Below are positions 1-5,591 of a stretch of 9,264 nucleotides of DNA, piece after piece (the stretch's first letter is position 1; the number at the start of each line of letters is the position of its first letter). This stretch comes from Paracoccaceae bacterium (GTDB lineage: Bacteria; Pseudomonadota; Alphaproteobacteria; Rhodobacterales; Rhodobacteraceae). Made by a program: the position numbers and the translations under genes. The stretch is from assembly GCA_902525995.1 (NCBI GenBank), contig CABZJG010000063.1, forward strand, positions 1 to 9,264, given 5' to 3'. Under the pieces are notes generated by a model. It was given only the letters and a program-made list of their open reading frames with translations, had not been told where the DNA came from and ran no database searches.

Positions 1-4
1 TCAT
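1..4 (-). CDS. Start of the next dcw gene, probably ftsW (edge fragment)
   Basis: An ATG on the minus strand occupies positions 4-2, followed by a single further base (A) before the window ends. It lies 30 nt downstream of the murD stop. An AGGA Shine-Dalgarno-like element sits at 15-18, about 10 nt ahead of the ATG. In Rhodobacteraceae dcw clusters the gene after murD is usually ftsW, the septal peptidoglycan polymerase, so that is the inferred identity. No protein sequence is available to confirm it, and the start itself is only plausible. Confidence 0.3.
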
Positions 5-34
5 ACTGACGCGATCCTGACAGTGTTTTTTGGC

Positions 35-1438
35 CTATTGAGCCGCCAAATGGCGCTGTACTTCGGCGATAAAATCATCGCCGCGCTGCTCGAAATTATC
101 GTATTGATCAAAGCTGGCCGCCGCCGGTGCAAGCAACACGGTGTCGCCGGCCTCCGCTTCGGCCACCGCCTGCGCAACGGCCGCCTGCATGGTCGTGCAC
201 ACGGCGCTGGGGCAGGTCAGCTGGCGGGCAAAATCCGCCGCCTCACGGCCGATTACATAGGCTTTGATCACCGGCGACAGGGCCGCATTAAGCGCCTCAA
301 GCCCGCCGTCTTTTTGCAAGCCCCCGCAAATCCAGCGCACGTTCTCAAAGGCGGCCAACGCATTGGCCGCGCTGGCCAAATTGGTGGCCTTGCTATCGTT
401 GATAAAGCGCAGACCGCCACCCTCGGCAACCAGTTGCGAACGGTGTGCGAGCCCTTGAAAACTGGCCAGAGCCTCGGCAATCGCCTTGGGGCTGATCCCC
501 ACGGCGCGGCAGGCGGCATAAGCGGCGCAGGCATTTTGATGGTTGTGCGCGCCCGCAAGCCCGGGCAGGCCGCGCAAATCCACCGAAGCAATCTGCCGCC
601 CTTTGCGCATTTCGGATAAAAACCCTTTGCGGGCATAGATTTGCCACCCCGGCCCGGTCAGTTTCTGACCCGATGAAATACGGATCACCCGATCATCACT
701 GGCGCTTTCAGACAGCTGGCCGGCCAAAAATAGCCCCTCCGGATCATCCACACCGATCACTGCCCGATCCGGGCCGCCTTCGGCAAAGAGCCGCCGTTTG
801 GCTGCAAAATAGCCGCCCTCACCGCCGTGCCGGTCCAGATGATCCGGGCTAAGATTGGTAAACACCCCCACATCCGGGGTCAGCGCGCGGGCCAGCTCAG
901 TCTGGTAACTTGACAGCTCAAGCACCACCACCTCACCGTCGATCGCCGGCTCCAGATCAAGAACCCCGCGGCCAATGTTGCCCGCCAACTGGCTGGGCCG
1001 TCCGGCTTCTGTCAGGATGTGATGGATCAAGGCGCTGGTGGTGGATTTGCCGTTCGATCCTGTCACCGCAATAATTTTTGGAAGGCTGTGAAAATTATCC
1101 CAGGCCGAACTGGAAAAAGACCTAAAAAACAATCCGATATCATTGTCCACTGGCACGCCGGCGGCCTGCGCCGCTGCGATCACAGGGTGCGGTTTGGGAT
1201 AAAGATGCGCAATTCCGGGGCTGACGATGCAAACTGCAACGTCTGACCAGTCGCGCAGCCTCCCCAGATCAACAAGGTCCACCCCGGCGTTCTGCGCTGC
1301 ATCCCGCGCCTGCACACCATCGTCCCAAGCCAGAACTTCTGCCCCACCGGCCTGCAAAGACAGCGCAGCAGAAAGACCGCTGCGGCCCAGCCCCAGAACA
1401 GCCACTTTCAACCCTGAAACGCCCTGCGCTATGATCAT
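35..1438 (-). CDS. murD: UDP-N-acetylmuramoyl-L-alanine--D-glutamate ligase (MurD)
   Basis: Cytoplasmic ATP-dependent ligase that adds D-glutamate to UDP-MurNAc-L-Ala, the second amino-acid step of peptidoglycan precursor synthesis. The 467-residue product has the three-domain Mur ligase layout. An N-terminal Rossmann-like domain carries GLGRSG (16-21). The central ATPase domain has the P-loop TGSNGKST (126-133), ELSSYQ (174-179) and NLSPDHLDRH (195-204). The C-terminal domain has NDSKATN (347-353) and a Ser-Phe-Asp-Gln segment (442-445) ahead of the RGDDF motif (452-456). Length is normal for the family (about 440-470). The ATG at 1438 is supported by AGGTG at 1444-1448, 7 nt upstream counted from AGG, and by the typical N-terminus running straight into the dinucleotide-fold strand. 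It is the last complete gene here, 109 nt after mraY, and ends in TAG. Sampled lines of murD are richer in G+C (roughly 53-75%) than mraY, apart from a local dip near 1081-1140. Confidence 0.96.
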   Translation of the reverse strand: MIIAQGVSGLKVAVLGLGRSGLSAALSLQAGGAEVLAWDDGVQARDAAQNAGVDLVDLGRLRDWSDVAVCIVSPGIAHLYPKPHPVIAAAQAAGVPVDNDIGLFFRSFSSSAWDNFHSLPKIIAVTGSNGKSTTSALIHHILTEAGRPSQLAGNIGRGVLDLEPAIDGEVVVLELSSYQTELARALTPDVGVFTNLSPDHLDRHGGEGGYFAAKRRLFAEGGPDRAVIGVDDPEGLFLAGQLSESASDDRVIRISSGQKLTGPGWQIYARKGFLSEMRKGRQIASVDLRGLPGLAGAHNHQNACAAYAACRAVGISPKAIAEALASFQGLAHRSQLVAEGGGLRFINDSKATNLASAANALAAFENVRWICGGLQKDGGLEALNAALSPVIKAYVIGREAADFARQLTCPSAVCTTMQAAVAQAVAEAEAGDTVLLAPAAASFDQYDNFEQRGDDFIAEVQRHLAAQ

Positions 1439-1547
1439 CTTTGCACCTGCTTGCGGTCTCTATTCCAAAGCCTTGGCTAACCCATTTTAGCGGATTTGAC
1501 CAGTTATCTTACCGCCAACAACCGAACCTGCGAATACTCACAAAACC
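1439..1547 (-). other. mraY-murD intergenic gap (109 nt)
   Basis: This is the longest noncoding stretch in the window. Apart from the murD Shine-Dalgarno element near 1444-1448 I see nothing convincing. A TAAAAT (-10-like) hexamer exists on the minus strand, but it has no matching -35 element at 16-18 nt. Short inverted repeats of 4-5 bp are too weak to call a terminator, and there is no T-run. No ORF longer than a few codons fills it. murD is therefore probably read through from upstream. Confidence 0.6.
1444..1448 (-). promoter_or_regulatory. murD ribosome binding site
   Basis: The minus strand reads AGGTG here. The AGG core (1446-1448) lies 7 nt ahead of the ATG at 1438-1436, an optimal distance, which supports that start. 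Confidence 0.6.
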
Positions 1548-2630
1548 TTAGCGGACTTTCAGCGTCGCAAGCCCGATCATCGCTAGGATTAAGGCAATAA
1601 TCCAAAATCGGATCACAATGGTTGGCTCTGCCCAACCCTTTTTTTCATAGTGGTGATGAATGGGCGCCATAAGAAAAATACGCTTGCGTGTGAGTTTGAA
1701 ATACCCCACCTGTATGATGACCGACAGCGCTTCAACCACGAATAACCCGCCGATGATGGCCCAGACAATTTCATGTTTGGTTGAAACAGCAACCGCGCCA
1801 AGTGCGCCGCCCAAAGCCAATGAGCCTGTGTCGCCCATAAAGACAGCAGCCGGGGGTGCATTATACCACAAAAATCCCATACCGCCGCCAATCAAACCTG
1901 CGCAAAATATCAATATTTCGCCAGTGCCGGGCACATAGTGAACATCGAGGTATTCGGTAAAATCAACACGCCCGACTGCATAGGCAATAACGCCCAGCGC
2001 GCCGGCAGCGATCATCACCGGCATAATTGCCAATCCATCCAATCCGTCGGTCAAATTTACGGCATTCGCTGAGCCGACAATGACCAACATTGCAAAGGGT
2101 AAAAAGACATAGCCCATGTTTAAAAGAAGGTCTTTAAAAACCGGCAAAGCCATTTTGTTTTGCAGTGCTTCTGGATGGTTTACGCCGGCCCAATAGGCCG
2201 CAATTGCGGCAATAACAAAGCCAAGCAACAACCGAAGCCACCCGGGGACGCCCTTCGCGCTCTGTTTGCTAACCTTGGCATAATCGTCCGCAAATCCGAT
2301 CAATCCAAAGGAAAAGGTCACAAATAGCACAATCCAGACAAATGCGTTATCAAGCCGCGCCCAAAGTAAGCTTGAGCTTAAAACGGCAAGTAAAATCAAC
2401 AGACCGCCCATGGTAGGAGTACCCGCCTTGGCAAAGTGCCCTTCTGGCCCATCAGCGCGTATGGGTTGGCCTTTGCCTTGGGTTCGGCGCAACACATTGA
2501 TCAACGGGCGGCCAAAGATAAATCCAAAAATCAAAGCTGTGAAAAAGGCTCCACCTGCGCGAAAAGTGATATAGCGAAAAAGGTTGAACGCATCACCGCC
2601 ATCCGACAGGGCTGTCAGCCAATATAGCAT
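1548..2630 (-). CDS. mraY: Phospho-N-acetylmuramoyl-pentapeptide-transferase (MraY)
   Basis: Integral inner-membrane enzyme that transfers phospho-MurNAc-pentapeptide from UDP to undecaprenyl phosphate, forming lipid I, the first membrane step of peptidoglycan synthesis. The product is 360 residues, the same length as the E. coli enzyme, and is strongly hydrophobic with about ten membrane segments. Family motifs are intact: the Asp pair in GFADDYAKV (D115, D116), NLTDGLDGLA (192-201, with D195 and D198), MGDTGS (265-270, D267 being the nucleophile/Mg-site candidate) and the histidine triad in PIHHHYEKKGW (H325-H327). The ATG at 2630 is backed by a strong AAGGAG 7 nt upstream. The gene follows murF after 17 nt and ends in TAA. 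Its base composition is lower in G+C than murD (43% in the hand-counted line 1621-1680), in keeping with a membrane protein. Identity is not in doubt. Confidence 0.98.
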   Translation of the reverse strand: MLYWLTALSDGGDAFNLFRYITFRAGGAFFTALIFGFIFGRPLINVLRRTQGKGQPIRADGPEGHFAKAGTPTMGGLLILLAVLSSSLLWARLDNAFVWIVLFVTFSFGLIGFADDYAKVSKQSAKGVPGWLRLLLGFVIAAIAAYWAGVNHPEALQNKMALPVFKDLLLNMGYVFLPFAMLVIVGSANAVNLTDGLDGLAIMPVMIAAGALGVIAYAVGRVDFTEYLDVHYVPGTGEILIFCAGLIGGGMGFLWYNAPPAAVFMGDTGSLALGGALGAVAVSTKHEIVWAIIGGLFVVEALSVIIQVGYFKLTRKRIFLMAPIHHHYEKKGWAEPTIVIRFWIIALILAMIGLATLKVR

Positions 2631-2637
2631 TATCTAT

Positions 2638-2643
2638 CTCCTT
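2638..2643 (-). promoter_or_regulatory. mraY ribosome binding site (AAGGAG)
   Basis: A near-consensus AAGGAG on the minus strand sits 7 nt ahead of the mraY ATG at 2630-2628, inside the 17-nt murF-mraY gap. With the ftsI site it is one of the strongest Shine-Dalgarno elements in the window. It suggests that mraY initiates independently and not only by coupling to murF. Confidence 0.8.
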
Positions 2644-2647
2644 GCGG

Positions 2648-4045
2648 TTACCTGTTGTCCGCGTTTGGTTCCGAGTGACCTAATTTTCGCAATACGTCAA
2701 CCACTTGCTGCAATCCCATGCTGAGCGAAGCCTTCACCAAAACACAGTCGTCTGGCTTTATCAAATCTTCGCAGGCCTTGGCCATTTCCGCACTACTGGT
2801 AAAGTGCATCCCAAGCATCTTTCGGGGCAGTGCAGTATGAAGCGCCTGCATCAAGGGGCCAACTGTGTGGATTTGGTCCAGTGTGCTCAGCGCTGGCCAC
2901 TGTGCAAGCGCGCGGTGCTGATCAACCTCATTTAATCCAAGCTCTTTCATATCGCCCAGAAAAGCAATCCTGCGGGGCGCGCTCGACACCGAAATCATAT
3001 CCAGCGCAGCCCGCATTGACGCTGGGTTGGCGTTATAGGCGTCGTCAATTAAATCAAGGGTACCATCAGCGAGCCTAATCTTTTCACGCGCCCCGCGCCC
3101 CAAACCGGGCTGCCACATCTCTAAAGCTTTGAGCGCTTGTCGCAGGTCCGCCCCGATTGACTGCACGGCCAAAAGAGCAGCCAGAGCGTTTATTGCGAAG
3201 TGGCGTCCAATGGTCTTTAGATGCATTTTGTATTTTTGCCCAGAAATCAACACCTCTGCCGAGGTTGCATTGCCGGTTTGCTCAAGATTTAGCAGTTGCG
3301 CATCCGAGCTTGTAGTTCCAAACCAAAGGGCTTTGCTGCCATATTTTGACGCTTCAAGCTCAAGCACCCCTGCTGTTTCAATCTCGGCATTGAGAACCGC
3401 AATGCCATCAACTTGCAGCCCTCCCATCAGCGACGCTTTTTCACGCGCAATTTCCGCCACATCATGAAAGGCTTCAAGATGGGCCTCAGCGACAGTTGTT
3501 ACCACTGCAACATCCGGGCGTGTCTGCAGCGCAAGAGGTGCAATTTCGCCAGGGTGATTCATGCCGATCTCGATCACGGCAAAATCCATATCACGCGCCA
3601 TTCGGGCCAGTGTTAAAGGCACCCCCCAATGGTTGTTGTAGCTGGCCACAGAGGCATGCGTTGCGCCCTGTGGGGCGAGCATTTCGCGCAGCATTTCTTT
3701 GGTGGATGTCTTTCCTGCCGAGCCGGTGATGGCCACAACCTTTGCAGATGCGCGCGCGCGCGCAGCGCGGCCCAAATCTTCTAAGCCTTGCTGCACATCG
3801 GCGACGGTTAGCAATGGCGCATCACAAGATACCCCCGGCGGCGTCCGTGATACCAGTGCAGCACAAGCGCCCTTGGCCAAAGCATCAGCCACAAATTCAT
3901 GTCCATCACGGGCCGCATTCAACGCAACAAATAAATCGCCCGGTTGCAAACTTCGGCTATCGATCGACACGCCCGAAGCCGTCCAGTCCCTGTTGGTTGT
4001 ACCGCCAGTTGCCCGCGCGGCCTCGGCTGCAGTCCAAAGCGTCAT
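2648..4045 (-). CDS. murF: UDP-N-acetylmuramoyl-tripeptide--D-alanyl-D-alanine ligase (MurF)
   Basis: Cytoplasmic ATP-dependent ligase that adds D-Ala-D-Ala to the UDP-MurNAc-tripeptide, completing the pentapeptide that MraY uses next. The 465-residue length is normal. The N-terminal substrate domain has SIDSRSLQPGDLFVAL (27-42). The ATPase domain has the P-loop TGSAGKTS (107-114), SYNNHWGVPLTL (135-146) and EIGMNHPGEI (159-168). The C-terminal domain has DDAYNANPASM (334-344) and GDMKELG (364-370). The ATG at 4045 overlaps the murE stop by 4 nt (ATGA), with only a weak GGATGG-like element upstream, so translational coupling to murE is likely. One oddity: the C-terminal segment usually close to VLVKGS-x-x-x-x-x-VV reads VLVKAS (435-440) followed by LSMGLQQVV, with Ala in place of the usual Gly. 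A (GC)7 tract near 3750-3763 encodes an Ala-Arg repeat before the P-loop. Confidence 0.96.
   Translation of the reverse strand: MTLWTAAEAARATGGTTNRDWTASGVSIDSRSLQPGDLFVALNAARDGHEFVADALAKGACAALVSRTPPGVSCDAPLLTVADVQQGLEDLGRAARARASAKVVAITGSAGKTSTKEMLREMLAPQGATHASVASYNNHWGVPLTLARMARDMDFAVIEIGMNHPGEIAPLALQTRPDVAVVTTVAEAHLEAFHDVAEIAREKASLMGGLQVDGIAVLNAEIETAGVLELEASKYGSKALWFGTTSSDAQLLNLEQTGNATSAEVLISGQKYKMHLKTIGRHFAINALAALLAVQSIGADLRQALKALEMWQPGLGRGAREKIRLADGTLDLIDDAYNANPASMRAALDMISVSSAPRRIAFLGDMKELGLNEVDQHRALAQWPALSTLDQIHTVGPLMQALHTALPRKMLGMHFTSSAEMAKACEDLIKPDDCVLVKASLSMGLQQVVDVLRKLGHSEPNADNR
3750..3763. repeat. (GC)7 dinucleotide tract inside murF
   Basis: Fourteen bases of uninterrupted alternating GC encode the Arg-Ala-Arg-Ala stretch near MurF residues 95-99, between the N-terminal domain and the P-loop. 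The reading frame is intact across it. Such tracts can be prone to slippage or to Z-form DNA, but nothing here shows that either occurs. Confidence 0.85.
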
Positions 4046-5535
4046 GAAATCAACCCATCCAAGGCAGCAACGGCAACACTTGCCTGTTCGGCATCATTGA
4101 ATGGCAAAACATCTTGCCCAATAATCTGACCGGTTTCATGGCCTTTGCCAGTGATCAAAAGGCCATCGCCCGGGCCAAGCATATCGACGGCGCGCAGTAT
4201 TGCCTCAGCGCGGTCGCCGACTTCGCTGACATGATCGGCGTTTTCAATACCGGCCAGAACCATCCGGCGTATGTCTGCAGGATCTTCGCTGCGCGGATTG
4301 TCATCCGTGACGAGAAGATAATCAGAGGCTTCGGCCGCCAAGGCCCCCATCTGCGGCCGTTTTCCACGATCGCGATCACCGCCGGCACCAATGATGGCAA
4401 TCAAACGGCCCATGACATGGGGCCGAAACGCTTCAATCGCGGTTTTAACCGCATCCGGCGTATGGGCATAATCAACAAAAACAGATGCCCCATTGAGCCG
4501 CTCAGCGGCGAAATCCATACGTCCGCGCACGGTCACCAGATGCGGCAGTGTTTCAAACACACCATGAGGATCATGGCCTGATGCAATCACCAACCCTGCG
4601 GCCATGAGAACATTTTCTGCCTGAAATCCGCCGATCAGCGGCAAAGTGGACTGAAAAGACGTACCTTGCCATTGGTAGCGGATATCTTGTCCTCTTGGGG
4701 AAAACCGCTGCGCCATCAACCGCAGGTCTGCTGTCTCATTTTGCCCTATCGTGATAATCCGTTGATCACGCTGTTTCAAACGGTCCCCAAGCGCTATCCC
4801 TTTTTGCGTATCACTATTAATGACCGCAGGGCAATCTTGCGGCAAAACGCGATCAAAAAGACCTGCTTTTGCCTCAAAATATGTCTCGAAATTATCGTGG
4901 TAATCCAAATGATCTTGGGAAATATTGGTAAATCCAGCAGCGGTGAGGCGCACCCCCTCAAGCCGGCGCTGATCAAGACCATGACTGGAGGCTTCCATCG
5001 CTGCATGGGTCACGCCTGCCTCTGCGGCTGCGCATAGAATACTGTGTAAAGTAAGCGGGTCCGGCGTGGTGTGCGCCAAGGGTGCTGTCCAGGCACCTGC
5101 CACTCCTGTGGTGCCAATATTTACCGAAGAGTAGCCGAGTTCAGCCCAGATCTGTTGACAAAAACTGGCGACCGAGGTTTTGCCATTGGTGCCAGTGACG
5201 GCCACAACTGTTTCGGGCTGGCGCGCAAACCATAATGCCGCGGCCGAGGCCAGTGCGGCGCGCGGATCTTGCGCCACCACCACGGCCGTATCACAGGATG
5301 AAATTTCGCTGCGGGCCATCTCGTAACCGGCGCGGTCGGTCAATATTGTATGCGCCCCGTTTTTCAGCGCTTGGGTGATGAACTGGCCCCCATGAACCTG
5401 CGTGCCCGGCAAGGCTGCAAAAAGGCTTCCTGTGACCACCGACCGGCTGTCGAATGATAGGCCACGAACAGGTCTATCCTTGCCGCGCAGTGGCGCCAAT
5501 CCAAGATCGCTAAGGTATTTTTCTGTGCTGCCCAT
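4042..5535 (-). CDS. murE: UDP-N-acetylmuramoyl-L-alanyl-D-glutamate--2,6-diaminopimelate ligase (MurE)
   Basis: Cytoplasmic ATP-dependent ligase that adds the third stem-peptide residue. The amino acid should be meso-diaminopimelate, because the DNPR motif (412-415) of DAP-adding MurE enzymes is present where lysine-adding ones differ. The product is 497 residues, the usual length. Visible motifs are LSFDSRSVVTGSLFAAL (26-42) in the UDP-binding domain, the P-loop TGTNGKTS (114-121), HTTPDP (155-160), EASSHGL (181-187), SQDHLDYH (206-213), the likely carbamylated lysine K223 in EAKAGLF, DYAHTPDA (355-362) and GKGHE (463-467). The ATG at 5535 gives a typical short N-terminus but has no clear Shine-Dalgarno element. 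The gene lies 56 nt after ftsI and its TGA overlaps the murF ATG. Hand-counted G+C is uneven: about 60-72% in several flanking lines but only about 38-42% at 4801-4920. The reading frame and motifs are unbroken throughout. Confidence 0.97.
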   Translation of the reverse strand: MGSTEKYLSDLGLAPLRGKDRPVRGLSFDSRSVVTGSLFAALPGTQVHGGQFITQALKNGAHTILTDRAGYEMARSEISSCDTAVVVAQDPRAALASAAALWFARQPETVVAVTGTNGKTSVASFCQQIWAELGYSSVNIGTTGVAGAWTAPLAHTTPDPLTLHSILCAAAEAGVTHAAMEASSHGLDQRRLEGVRLTAAGFTNISQDHLDYHDNFETYFEAKAGLFDRVLPQDCPAVINSDTQKGIALGDRLKQRDQRIITIGQNETADLRLMAQRFSPRGQDIRYQWQGTSFQSTLPLIGGFQAENVLMAAGLVIASGHDPHGVFETLPHLVTVRGRMDFAAERLNGASVFVDYAHTPDAVKTAIEAFRPHVMGRLIAIIGAGGDRDRGKRPQMGALAAEASDYLLVTDDNPRSEDPADIRRMVLAGIENADHVSEVGDRAEAILRAVDMLGPGDGLLITGKGHETGQIIGQDVLPFNDAEQASVAVAALDGLIS

Positions 5536-5561
5536 TTGCGTCGCTGCTCACAACATTTTAG

Positions 5562-5584
5562 GGGCAGTGTTCGACCATCTGCCC
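5562..5584 (-). other. Small inverted repeat in the ftsI-murE gap
   Basis: In the 56-nt gap between the ftsI stop and the murE ATG, the minus strand has GGGCAG (5584-5579) and CTGCCC (5567-5562), a perfect 6-bp stem around an 11-nt loop. The sequence after it, CTAAAATG, lacks the T-run of an intrinsic terminator. It could be a weak mRNA hairpin that tunes murE translation or simply chance. The rest of the gap holds no clear promoter or strong ribosome binding site. Confidence 0.35.
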
Positions 5585-5591
5585 AAGCTCG

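Noticed and set aside
434..456. MurD C-terminal PAAASFDQ segment where other families often have a Cys (PACASFDQ)
   Set aside because: The residues given are protein positions. The Ala form, to my knowledge, is common in alphaproteobacterial MurD, and the flanking Ser-Phe-Asp and RGDDF motifs are intact, so it is not a defect.
23..619. 198-codon open frame on the plus strand opposite murD
   Set aside because: It is antisense to a clear MurD coding region, rich in Arg/Gly/Ala as expected of a GC-rich shadow frame, with no recognisable domain and no ribosome binding site of note.
1480..1500. TAAAAT on the minus strand as a -10 element for a murD promoter
   Set aside because: No TTGACA-like -35 hexamer lies 16-18 nt upstream, and AT-rich hexamers are common in the gap.
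4042..4045. murE/murF overlap as a possible frameshift or gene fusion
   Set aside because: It is a standard ATGA stop/start overlap. Both proteins have full-length, normal termini.
3699..4100. 133-codon plus-strand frame opposite the murF 5' end and the murE/murF junction
   Set aside because: It crosses an ATGA gene junction on the opposite strand and has low-complexity Ala/Arg/Ser content, typical of a spurious frame.
4114..4581. 155-codon open frame on the plus strand opposite murE
   Set aside because: It is a shadow of the MurE C-terminal domain. The product resembles no family I recognise, and the real motifs are on the other strand.
5562..5584. Rho-independent terminator after ftsI
   Set aside because: The stem is only 6 bp with an 11-nt loop and lacks a following T-run. 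A strong stop here would also cut off essential ligase genes.
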